Origin: Bugula neritina
Lineage: Eukaryota; Bryozoa; Gymnolaemata; Cheilostomatida; Bugulidae
Direction of reading: 5' to 3'
Length of the DNA: 64,000 bases
NCBI GenBank assembly: GCA_964035545.1
Contig: OZ037771.1
Span: 4,577,128-4,641,127 of the forward strand
The number at the start of each line of letters is the position of its first letter. Position 1 is the first letter of the stretch. The notes under the pieces are model-generated. The model saw only the letters and a list, made by a program, of their open reading frames with translations, was not told the origin of the DNA and did not search any database. A program made the position numbers and the translations under genes. This document shows, one piece after another, positions 1 through 10,823 of the stretch.

Positions 1-892
1 CAAAAATTGCAATGTCTCAGCAGGATGAAAATTTAATATGGCGGATTAAAAACTAATAAGTACTAAAAAGTAGCAAACCTAGAACTGCAATATTATGAAC
101 AGCTGCGGTAATCAAAGTGTGAGTGGATATCTTTTCTATTGACATTTAAAGGAGCTCATCATACTTAGGCATTACTCAATCAACACGGGATGGCAATACT
201 ATGTACCGTGACAACACGAGATAAATTTGTTTTCTCTATTAGGATGACAAGTAGTAAACCAAAGATGTAACTGCGCATTTGCTATCAATTTACACGTGGA
301 TCACTAATTTTAATATACATTTAATATTTTGAGTGAGAAATAAAATTTTTAATTCAATTTTATAGTCATAAATGCTTTTTACTGTTCAGAAAACAACCAC
401 CGAACGATCCACTGGTTGCAGCTTAAACCTTACATCTAGTTCTGCTTTTAGTTTTAACACCGCCGAGACATTGCAACTATTGAAGGCTACTTACCAAACG
501 ACACAAAATTTGCTGGTGATTTATTTATTAATGTCCAAGTCGAGGTGCACAACCAGTAGCAGCTACACCAGGCAGGAACGAATTCATGTTTAAATTCAAT
601 CAATATTATTTCATATTCCAAGATAGGCTTCAACAAGATCCACCAGTCAAGAGAAATCTAGCTAGCTGAGCCTGCAAATCCAACAAAATGTAAAAATATT
701 GGGATAGAGAAACTGAAATAACATTTAATCTGAATTACAAATTTACTATTATCAATTGAGTATTTAGTTTACGGTTCAGGAGTAATTTTAATCGAAGAAC
801 AAATTTTACATCATCGAGCAGTTACTTGAAAAAATATATATTTTCAATTATAGACATGTAAATATAATACAAACTTAATGTTTAATACTCAC

Positions 893-957
893 ACTTTTTT
901 CTTGCCCCCCTTTTTGCCACTTTTTGTCAACCTCTTATTTGACTTTCCCACAGCCAT
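893..957 (-). CDS. RPS3A: Ribosomal protein S3a (eS1), first coding exon, partial gene
   Basis: Minus-strand exon encoding 21 codons plus 2 nt, beginning MAVGKSNKRLTKSGKKGG and continuing KKK, then V split by the intron. This is the very basic N terminus typical of the small-subunit protein eS1/RPS3A. The exon ends at a GT|GTGAGT donor (phase 2) and the rest of the gene must lie left of the window; I found no second exon in 1-880. Just upstream on the minus strand the 5' leader is pyrimidine-rich (CTTTTCC around 980), as expected of a 5'TOP mRNA. The gene is divergent from the CARF-like gene starting at 2682. Identity rests on only about 21 residues, but the start, order of basic residues and exon end all agree with the family. 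Confidence 0.85.
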
Positions 958-2681
958 GGTTGTCGGATTACACCGGAAAAGAAAATTTTAGAGAGTTGAC
1001 GCATGCCCTGTGATCAGTTAACGTACTACAAAGTCTTCGGTTTATTTCCGAAAATACACGCATTCAAAACATAGACTGTCACACTATAATTGAATTGTCA
1101 TACGATATACAATACATTTGAACTTAATAAACAGCAAGATATCAATAATTGGCCCGTATTTTCTCGGACCGAAATTTCCTTAGAGTGATAGAACCATAAA
1201 CTTTAATTATGATTACTAATAACTTGATAAGTGATAACTGAGGTACAGGGCTACTACTCATACTGTTACGCCTACTGCTACTACTAGCAGTAGCAGTACT
1301 CCTACTAGTTATTGTAAAGCTGGGCTATGCCTCTGGTTATAATTATAATACTTTAATAGACGTATTCAGTGATTCACTATCACTATGAGTATGACTATCA
1401 CACTCTGACTCACAGTCAGAGTCACAGTGAATGTCAATGTGAATGTGATTTACTTTTAGTGAAACTGAATGTGATACTCATAAGTCATAGTCATACTGAT
1501 ACTGATAGTCATAGTGTGAGTGTCAGTGATACTGATTGAGTGATAGTCATGGTAACTAGTTCTATAAATATAGCACCGCAATAACACTATGACTATTGGC
1601 ATTGCTATAACATTAACTATAAGTATAACATTATGATTAACTATAACTATAAGTAATAAGTATAACTATTACTATTAGTATTACTATTACTTATACTTAT
1701 AGTTATACTAATGCTAATAGTAATACTAATATTAATAGTGATACTAATACTAATAGTAATAGTAATACTAATTATTATTATAATTTTAATAATATATATA
1801 TATACAGTAAATTAATACAAATTAAAATAGTGACTGGCTGAAGATCATACTGATACTCGCAGTCATTGATAGTGGAAATGAGATAGTCAGATACTCAATT
1901 TCAGTTTTAATTTTCTTTTGTACTTCAGTGATCTTAATACTAATAGTTAATACAGTATTACTAGTAGTATAACTGACTCTAACCTTATAAAAAACTTACA
2001 ACGAGGAGAAGCCCCAAGTTCTAATGACTTATGTAATATCTTGTTGTCAAGCTCAATTAGAATGTCGTACTCCTACTGATACAGATTTTTGCTTGGATGC
2101 TCATACCAAATCTCATTATATATCATATATGGTATATGTGTCATGAAAGATTGTAATCATTTTAATGCTTTTCTACTGATTTTTTGTTCAATTTGTCATT
2201 TGAACTTAGATTTCTGCTGTATTACTATTAGTATTATAAGTTCTTTAGTGAATAGACCCCCACAGTTGTAATTTAATGTCAATTTAGCAAATAATTGTAT
2301 TAGATAGCAAGTATAAAATTATTGTTAGGAATCTTTATAGAGCACCACGTAAATGGTGAATAGTTTAGTTTTAAGTCGAGAGTAACCCCCAAACTATAAT
2401 CCATAAATATGTGATTAAATACCACCACCAGATTACTAACAAAATTTGATTTTAGGTTGATTAAGCAAGAAGATAACTCCAATCATTTTTATTATGGTTA
2501 TTTGAAATCTCTTCAGAAGTAACTTGAAAAATTCAATCTGTCAATCAAGCGTTACATGCTAATATAAATATGATGCACATTTTATCAATGTTGATCCGAT
2601 TAATCTCTACATCTTTCATTTCAATTTTAGAATAAAATGTGTATCTATTCCATAATGCACTTCATATAACTTAGGTTCAAG
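958..2681. promoter_or_regulatory. Divergent intergenic region between RPS3A and CARF-like copy A
   Basis: About 1.7 kb separates two start codons on opposite strands. The part next to RPS3A (roughly 958-1080) is recognisably repeated upstream of CARF copy B (9499-9610), which suggests a shared promoter element. The sequence just before the CARF ATG (2640-2681, CTTCATATAACTTAG then TTCAAG) is also conserved between copies and could be the 3' end of a 5'UTR intron. No TATA box is obvious. Confidence 0.4.
1240..1800. repeat. Low-complexity ACT/AGT-rich degenerate tandem sequence
   Basis: A long run of short, imperfect motifs such as ACTGATAGTCATAGTG followed by ACTAATAGTAATACTA. It has no coding potential. 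Similar degenerate sequence lies upstream of the second CARF copy (about 9770-10120), so it predates the duplication or has expanded twice. Confidence 0.6.
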
Positions 2682-5600
2682 ATGGCCGAAGAGAATGTTA
2701 TACAAGCTGTGAATAATCACGGGGATGACTCTGCCAAGCAACCATTTTCAATGTCCTCCGATAACTTTGCCGTAATAGCGAAGGCTATTCGCGAATATGA
2801 AATTGAACACACTGTTCACTTTACTGGTCACCGAAAATACAGAAACTTCAACTGCAATTTTGGTAAATACTGATGGCATTCAAATCCGAAATTGTTACCT
2901 ATTTAATTGTTCTTGCCTTGCACCTATTACTCACTAGTGTTAAACATATGTGACTCTTTAAATTATTGTTCTGCATACGTTATTTCTGTATTTAACTTAT
3001 AATATTAAGTCTTGTTGATTTATATAAAAAGATTTTCATTTGTACTATTTTCCCATTCTCAACTATTGTATTATCCAGAAAGACCAAACATTTTGCTTTG
3101 ATAATAAAATAGTATAAACTATATCTCAATTTTTCTTCCTTCTTACTTATAAAATCACCTACTCTCACTACAATAAGTGTAGCTATCAGTTATCATGTAT
3201 CAGCTTTATTTCATGGTTTGTAATGAATTTACTATGTTATATTTTCTGCTATCCACTATGTCTACTCTTGCTTTATGCTATTATTTACAGCTATTTCTTG
3301 TATGTATAGAGCCATGGAAAAACTTGAAAGAAGATATGCCAGCTCCAAGGCTTATGTGGATGTCAGATGTGATCCCGTTTGAAGGTCGGCCATATTTAGC
3401 TGTGGCAAGGAAAGCGCTTGAATGTCAATATGGTCGGCAGCATCATGTTGGTGTGAGAGTTAATCCGTCAACACGCAAAACGTCGTACAAGATTAATTGC
3501 CCATGCACTTTAGAAGTAATAGAAATAGCAAGGATGGTGTCACCAATGGTGAGATGACTTCATATTTTAATCAGCTTTTATTAATATTTGTTAGTTCGAA
3601 ACTTTTGCTTCAATCCATATTTGAAAATTAGCCAAAGCAACTCATCCTGGTTGGGGGGGAGGGGCTAAATGGAACTCTCACTTCCCGCTATGTAATAGCC
3701 CGTTACTTTTTAAAATTCTGGTTACTAAAGCTGTGTTAAAGAATGACTTCACAAAGGGTGCTGCTCTTGATTCATCCCAGTTGATAAAGATCTCAATTTA
3801 ATTGCTGTCATCCTTAATACAAATCTACAGAGCGCAGTTAGTTACCAGATTTATTACATTTTTAGATTCAGGTGAAGAACAAGGCAGACATATCAAAACA
3901 TCACCAGACAATGCTCGGACAGGTTTATAAACAGCTGGTCAAGAGTCTAAATAGTGGAGAACCTGTTAATGATTTGAAGTTCACTCGGGAGTTTCATCTT
4001 CGAATAAGTCCCTTGTCCTCTCACAACCACGCTATAGGAGAGGTAGGCTAGCAAGTTGACCTTCACCTTATGTATGGTGAAGGTAGTTTGTACTTAGGAT
4101 TATTGTCAGTTGGTTAAACTTATAGTTAGCTATTTATACTTATAGGTACAGTTATAATTAGTTGAAGTTATAGTTAGTTATAGCTAAAGTTTTAATCAAT
4201 TCTCGTTGGTTATAATTATAGTTAGTCATGGTTATCATTAGCTAGATTTATAATTAGTTATAGTTGAAGTTATCAGACACCGTTTGACACACATTATGAC
4301 CTCCTATGCAAGTGTATTACTCATTCCTAGTAGACTGGAGGTGTGACCATGTAGTTAGTATTTGCTGGATAGTAATTGCCATGAGGGAGCAACTCCACCT
4401 ACAGTCCCTAGTTTATGTCTGAGTTTATTAGAAAAACACGAGAGTTAGTTTCGGAGTTGTCTATTCAGTAGATGAAAAGACAACTGCTGACTGTATGCTA
4501 TAAAAGGGTGCAAAACTTCAAGAACTCAAATTGTACTTTAATTCAATTTACTTGCTTTGTTTTATTCGATGATTTTATATTGAAAAAAAATTCTTTTTCA
4601 AATAATATAGCATGCATAATATGTAAATAGGAATGTTGTTATAAGCAATATACTTGAACAAAGTAAAGATTGTGACGGAACACCTTACCCTGAGACTGCT
4701 GTAAAGTTGTATAATTACCATAGCTCCAATTATATTTCATGGCAGTTTTTTATTTGTTTGTGTTTCAGGCGGCAGCCGAACACCAAAGAATTGACCCTGT
4801 AATGGTGGAAAAGCTGCATGAACTCAACTCTGCAGGTTTGTTGCAACAAATACAGACATATAGTTACATATAGTGTTACATAGTGAGCATAATTTTTTTT
4901 TTCTAAATATCAACTATATTATAGTTTTTTTATTGTATAGATGAGTAATTCAAACAATTTTTTAATAATAATACATGCTACAGAACTTGGCAGTTTCTAC
5001 TGTGTGTAATAAGCTTAGATTTTGTCATTTTATTTATTTTTATTTATATTATAATGTTCAGTATTTTAATGGTCTATAATCTGTATTATTTACTAGGCAT
5101 CAATTGCTACTCCAGTGATATTTTAATACCTGTGTAGTGTCTAATGCTGCTCACTGCACCTTACTCTACTCCCCATACTGATTACAGGTATCACAAACAC
5201 TGACATTCTAATAGACTTGCTGAGGAACTACGTGGAAGATACTGTATTCAAAGGTAAAACTCCGCCCATACTCACTAACCGGAGGTTTTACCCTAAGAAA
5301 CAGGATATTAAGAATCACGCGTACCTCACCAAGAGTCAACTTCTTAAAAAGTACAAAAGTGTAGCTGCTGAGAGTGTACAGTGAGTTTCCCGTTATTCTC
5401 AAATTATCATGTTGCTTTGCAGCTATGAATCTATTCTGGCTTAGTGCAAGACTCCATCTTAATTCACTCAGTGTGAGGTGACCCACTGTATGTACTAACA
5501 GCATCTGTTCCTAACATTTTATGTTGCACTTTCTTTATGCCAGAGTCTAACCAAGCAAATAAGTTTTTGTGACATCAGGCTATTTTTCACCTTAATCCAA

Positions 5601-8284
5601 CCTTGACAGGATCAATACTCGAGGTCTTCAGATCTGCAATAGGTATTTTTAATAGGGTGATTTGTCTAACTTTAATGATATGCTTTGACCTGAAATGTTT
5701 AACTTTTTGGCACCTACCTTTTTATGGTTTACTATACTTACTTTTTATTTTATACATATATCCCTACTTTCTCCCTACTCCCTATATGCTGTACTATACA
5801 TTTACCTTTTTACTTACTATCTATTTACTTTATACCGTACACTGTAGATGTGAAGAATTTTCGGTTGCTGACTTACCCATAATCAGTGCGGCTATTATGT
5901 ACGAAAACTCTTCTGGTTTGACATCACAGCAGCAAAATGCCGGCAGTGATCAGCTTACTGATGAAGTTTTACAGAGTTCTTATCAACAGGTAATCTCCAT
6001 CAACACACGTGCACCTGACTTCTTTGTGTTGACTAAGCATTGGCTTTTGACCACTATATTGCTGACAAGTTGGTTTAGTTGAGTAGCTATTGCATTGTCT
6101 TCACCATAAAATACATGCCTAGTTATTATGGCCAGTACTTACACTGAATTTCACATGTTTTCATGTCCGTGATATGTAATAGTAAATAAATAAATCAATC
6201 AATCCACGTAACTCCGAAGAAGACACAATTATTAAGGGGATTATTCCAGGGCTACCCACAGAATTCCCAGTATGTATACAGTCAAGAAGAAGAGTACTCT
6301 GATATTTACCCAAGCACTCTCCATGACCAGCAGCCATATCACCACGTCTCCTCATTCTGCAGTGTCAACTCCGAAAAGCCCAAAAAGAAGAAAGTCACTA
6401 TACCCCTCACTAAACAAGATCACTCCTTCACCACCAGGACCCATGGCAATCTCAAAAAGCGAACCCCTAAAGAGAAATTCATGTTTTTAGTGAAAAAACT
6501 GTCCAAGGTCTGCAGTGTGATTAGTGATGGTGACTATTTCAAGAAGCTATCATCGTTGGTGGCTGAAGTGCTGGTGGAAGCCAAATCTCTTGTATCAGTA
6601 GAGCACATACCCATCTTATTCCACGAGGATCCCAGGCCTCTGGCGGCTCCAAGAAGAATCAGAAAACCGAAAATTAAAGTAAGTTAAAAAGTCAGACTAC
6701 CGTAATTGTTTAATTATTAATTTATCTTGGTTTAAGGTATATATGTAGCTTTGAGTTGCTCTTAGAGCTGCTTTTATTTGGACTAACAAGCTTATTTGAG
6801 TGCAATTTTGAAATCAAGTGAAAAAAAATTCTCTGCTGATTCAGCTGTTCTAAAAAAATTATTGATTTTCAGCCTAAGAATTGGTTTTTGCTTTTAATCC
6901 AAACATCTGGTTATCTGAGAGTTTCTCTAATGTTGATGGTAACCCAACTTCTTTTGTTCTGCAGCCAAAATTGCCAGCCAAAATACGCTATCCAGAGTTT
7001 GTTCCCGATGCGTTCAAGCTGCCAGATAAAAAGGCAATGAGAATTGAGGCTAGGGAAAAACTTTTAGCAGCAAGACAACTCCGAAAGGCTGAAAGGGAAG
7101 CTGCCGAGAAAAGATCCAAGGCTGCTATGTCAACAGAGCAGCTGGAAGAGTTGAAAGAGCAACTGCATGTTAAGCCTATATATGGTACAGCCAAGGATGT
7201 ACTAGAAGAGTCTAGAAAGGAGTCAAAGAAAACAGCAGTAGATAAAATTGCATTAAACAGTCAGAAACCTAAACCTATAGCCAAGTCTGTTTTGCTGATA
7301 TCTAACAATTCTCCGGGGGTCCAATTGTCTCCGGGTCAAAAGTTGAGGTTATCACCTTGTCAGCAGGTGACTTTACCTCCTGGCCATACACTACAGTTAC
7401 CTGCAGCTAACCGAGAAAGTTTAAATGTCACAAAGTCTCACAATCTTATCCTGTTGCAGAAAACCCCTATGACATCTTTGTCCACACCGAGACATGTCAA
7501 AATATGTCCTAAACCTTCAACATCTCCTGTGGACCGTTTAGATCCACAAAGTACCAGCCCTCAACACAATGTGCCAGCTAAAAGCAGCACTTCAAGTGGA
7601 GAACCTTCTAGTAGCACCATCATTGTCACCATGAAAACTGCAGATGGTGTGTCCACTTCCACTGACTCCAACAGTTTGACTACCACCATTAAAACAGAAT
7701 CCAACACTATTGATACCAACTCTAGCTGTAATAGTCTCCCTGCAACCACTGTAGTCACTAGTAGTGCAAAAGCCAACACCAATAATACTTGTGGTACCCC
7801 TACTAGCACAAAAACCCCTGGGGATCCTGGTGGTGATACATCAGCACCTAGTATTTCTGATCCTTTGATCTCAAGCTCACTATCTTCAAGTACTCTTCCC
7901 TGTACTAGTGTTAGTACTACTCCAGTTACTAGCACTATGGTGGCAGCCTTGAGTACTCAAGTTGTTGACGTACCATCCACTAGCCCTACGTGTACTGAAA
8001 AGACTACTAATTATACTGCTCTAGAAGTTGGCAGTAGCAAAGAAGGTGCTGTTTTCATGACTGAAACCCATGTTGCTAGTACCAACAGTAAGATGGTGAA
8101 CACTTGTGAAAACACAGAAAAAAGGACCTCACCAAAGTTGTTAATAATGGCAACTGTTCCCCAAAATAAAAGTCCGAGAATTACTAGAAATCAAAAACGG
8201 CCAGCTGATAATACACTGCTGGAGGAAAGTGTTCCAGCCAAACATGCAATGCGTTTGCGTGAAATAAGACCTAAGCAAACTTAG
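2682..8284 (+). CDS. CARF/ALS2CR8-domain nuclear protein, copy A
   Basis: Eight coding exons: 2682-2862, 3310-3548, 3866-4042, 4769-4835, 5188-5380, 5848-5989, 6250-6678, 6965-8284; 915 aa with all phases consistent. Residues about 62-285 resemble the calcium-responsive transcription factor (CARF, Pfam ALS2CR8) domain: LECQYGRQHH, KINCPC, SHNHAIGE, then IDPVMVEKLHELNSAG and NRRFYPKKQDIKNHAYL. C99, C124/C126 and H193/H195 could form a WRKY-GCM1-like zinc site (my inference). Exon 7 contains a basic stretch KPKKKK (about 376-381), a likely nuclear signal. Exon 8 begins with a charged helical segment, then about 350 residues rich in Ser/Thr, probably disordered. Expected role: sequence-specific DNA binding and transcription control. 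The exon 2 acceptor (TATGTATAG|AG) was chosen because it alone keeps phase with exon 1. Lies divergent to RPS3A. Membership is fairly sure; orthology to vertebrate CARF is not. Confidence 0.82.
4266..4397 (+). other. Highly conserved intron-3 block of CARF copy A
   Basis: About 127 nt differing from the copy-B block (12205-12337) at roughly three positions, whereas flanking intron sequence aligns poorly. It contains complementary arms ACCTCC and GGAGGT about 40 nt apart, kept in both copies, so a structured RNA or a regulatory element is possible. A further weaker conserved stretch follows, with arms AGTTGTC and GACAACT in this copy; in copy B only GTTGT/ACAAC still pairs. Function unknown. 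Confidence 0.55.
5095..5187 (+). other. Highly conserved intronic segment before CARF-A exon 5
   Basis: The 93 nt ending at the exon 5 acceptor differ from 13366-13458 in copy B at only about two sites. It starts at CTAGGCATCAATTGCTACTC and ends at the CAG acceptor. Conservation far beyond a normal branch point and pyrimidine tract suggests a splicing or transcriptional element, or gene conversion. Confidence 0.5.
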
Positions 8285-8562
8285 TAAGAATGAAAAACGA
8301 ATCACACCATATTTAGAAAAACTAAATCCTGTTGACCATTGAAAGTTATAGAATCTATCTTGAACTGAATTTAATAATTGGTTTTATTATTTAAAACTGT
8401 ATAGGTTCTCTTGTTATATTTGTGGATATTCTTGCTGTTTTTCTTTCTAAGCTCCTTTTGTAAATTAAAAATCAAATGTGGAGGTGGTTGGTAAAAATCA
8501 TAATAGCTCTACATTTTAGCTGTAGCTTATAACCATCTAGCAATTTATTTTTTAAAATATGA

Positions 8563-8568
8563 AATAAA
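8563..8568 (+). terminator. AATAAA polyadenylation signal, CARF copy A
   Basis: First well-placed AATAAA downstream of the stop codon at 8282-8284, giving a 3'UTR of about 300 nt. Confidence 0.55.
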
Positions 8569-8569
8569 A

Positions 8570-9440
8570 TGATAATAATATGGTAAAACAAGTTTATTAT
8601 TCACAAAGACTTACACTAAAAACAGAAATGAAGCTGCTGCTAGCTCGGTATAGCAACCATTTAGTTAGCTAAATGAATTATTTAGTATTAATTTCAACAC
8701 AACAAATATTATAATCATCAACGTATAGAATAAATGTTAAATCTCATTAGATATTGTTCCTCATCTAAAAAGATGCAATCATGACGGTGTTGGTAGCAAT
8801 TTAAATAATAATACGTTGAATATCTGTAGCCCATAAGTACTCTTTTTGGACCTGTTGATAAAAAATTAACAAATAATCAAGTGCTCAGTAACTGCGAACT
8901 AGTTGAAAATTTCAAATAAGTTCACACTAAAAGCCTCAACAAATCATAAAAGAAAATTTAATTATTTTGAATTATTAAATTTATTAATATTATAATTAAT
9001 AATATTTCAAATTCCAAGAGTTAGAGTAGTTTCAGCACGAAGCCGAACAAGATGAAGATATACCAGTTTAGAGAAATCTAGTTTGTTGAACCTGTAAATC
9101 CAATCATTTATGTTAATCTAGGCAAAAATATTGGGTTTTAAAGAAGTTTTAATTTAAACTGAATTAGATTTAGTTGTATTTTTTTAGTGATTTGTCATCA
9201 CTATCAGTATACTAATAGTAATACAGATACCTATAGCCTATAGGGAATAGGATCAGTATGACTGTGAATATCACCTTGGCAAGGGCAAGTGAATAATTTA
9301 AATTCCTTTCCTGTTCAGTGTTCGGGTTCCAGTCCCCGCCTAGGAATAACTTTAATCAAAGTACACATTTTACATCATTGTGCAGTTAAAAATATGAAGC
9401 TTTGGTAATAGACACGTAAATATACCGTAAACTCAATCAA
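8570..9440. other. Junction between duplicated units, no gene seen
   Basis: AT-rich spacer. Similarity to RPS3A intron 1 of unit A resumes around 9050. At 9270-9345 a sequence with a tRNA B-box-like core (GTTCGGGTTCCAGTCC) is present in unit B but absent from the matching place in unit A (about 775-800), so it may be a small insertion. I see no open reading frame or other RNA gene. Confidence 0.4.
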
Positions 9441-9446
9441 TGTTTA

Positions 9447-9498
9447 TTACTCGCATTTTTCTTGCCCTTACTCACTTTTGGCTTTCCCACATACCCAT
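9447..9498 (-). pseudogene. Decayed copy of RPS3A exon 1
   Basis: Minus-strand ATGG at 9498 is followed by TGTGGGAAAGCC and a Lys-rich remnant ending in AAAAATGCGAGT, collinear with the functional exon at 893-957. Small insertions and deletions break the frame (ATG GGT ATG TGG GAA AGC CAA AAG TGA), and the donor GTGAGT is altered. It was copied together with the CARF gene and then lost coding constraint. No downstream RPS3A exons follow it. Confidence 0.8.
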
Positions 9499-9610
9499 GG
9501 TAACGGTTGTAGGATTACCGGAACAGAACATGTTGAAGAAACTACGCATGCGCTCTTATTGGTGAGCGCGCTACAAGGTCTTCGGGTTTATAAGCCTAGC
9601 GGATATTAAA
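9499..9610. promoter_or_regulatory. Duplicated RPS3A/CARF promoter core with NRF1-like motif and CCAAT box
   Basis: ACGCATGCGCT at about 9544-9554 resembles the palindromic NRF1 site, and ATTGG (inverted CCAAT) follows within 10 nt. Unit A keeps a weaker version (ACGCATGCC, about 999-1007). The pyrimidine run CTGTTCC matches the 5'TOP-like leader of the true RPS3A. With the RPS3A coding part dead here, the element may serve only CARF copy B. Confidence 0.4.
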
Positions 9611-10823
9611 ATATCATCTTCAAATTCAATTAGACTTGGTAAAACTATTAGCGTTAGTAATAATTAACTTAAATTAGTACTAACAGAATTACATTTGCTA
9701 TTAATTTTCCTAGTGCTACTAGTTTTAAGTACTAACCTAAATTTATCTTCACAGTGCAACTCCAATTCTACTTTTACACTTTTACTTTTAGTTTAAGTTT
9801 TACTTTTAGTTTTAGTTACTTTTACTAATACTTATAGTTATACTAATAGTAATACCAAGTCTAATAGTAGTAGTAATAATAATAGTAAATCGTAAATGTA
9901 TAACTCGATAAGTATAACTAAGTATAGACTAAGTTATTAACTTTAAGTATATCAATATACTTATATAATTAATTTTATAAATATTAATATGTGAGTGTGA
10001 CTGTAGCTGTTACTGTCAGACTTAGTGTTACTGTTAGTGTTAGTGTTACTCATTACTGTTAGTGTTAGTGTAATTATGATACTTATACTAATACTATTAG
10101 TGTTAGTATTGCTAATTATAATCCTTTAATTTTAAAGCGGGAATGATAAAGTAAATATTTAATCATTAGATGATTTTAATGCCTTTTAGTTTTACTTTTA
10201 GTTTTAGTTTCTGCTTATTTTTTTTGTCCATTTAATTGTCATTTTGATTTTGTTGTATTTTAATTTTGTAGATTTCTGTTGTATATTATTGGTATAGCTA
10301 TAAGCAATTTATTAATTAGACTACCAGTACCATGGTGATGGTTATAATATTAATTCAAGTTCAACAAATGAAATTGAAAGTAAATGTATTAAAATTTAAA
10401 TTACATTCAACAAGAATAAGCTTATTAAGAATCTCTATGGAGCACCAAGTAAACTCAATAAATTTTCATTGTTCACATGGCCTCATCTCATGGTTTTGAA
10501 GTTGAAAGTAACCCCCATAAACTGGGTGACCAAAGGCAAATACTACCAACGAATTACTGACAGGGTTTGATTTGGGAAATGAAAAGTTAGCTCTAAATTA
10601 TATTTGTTATATTGGTGAAAATCTCCTCAAAAGAAATTTACCAAATTCACTTTGTCACTCAATTGTTGCAAGTCAATTAACTGAGTAAGTGGGGTTCATA
10701 ATGTACATTTTATCAATGTTAATTTGAATTTGAATTTGATTAAGCTCTTCATTTTTTTAATTTCATAATAAAATATGCACTTATAGTTATTCCACAATGC
10801 ACTTCATATAACTTAGATTCAAA

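Larger units (their letters stand above)
600..8570 (+). repeat. Tandem segmental duplication, unit A
   Basis: Unit A holds an RPS3A intron-1 fragment, RPS3A exon 1, the divergent promoter and the whole CARF-like gene. Unit B (about 9050-18240) holds the same features in the same order and orientation. Homology starts near 620-680 (matching 9055-9110, with GAGAAATCTAG in both) and runs past both stop codons. Exons align without gaps in intron phase, while most intronic sequence is considerably diverged. Confidence 0.85.

Noticed and set aside
372-593. 73-codon plus-strand frame
   Set aside because: No recognisable domain, lies in the presumed RPS3A intron and is not kept in the duplicated unit.
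6881-6964. Upstream open extension of the last CARF exon (NVDGNPTSFVLQ in both copies)
   Set aside because: Identical bases here coincide with a branch point, pyrimidine tract and TTCTGCAG acceptor, which explains the conservation; starting at CCA fits phase with exon 7.
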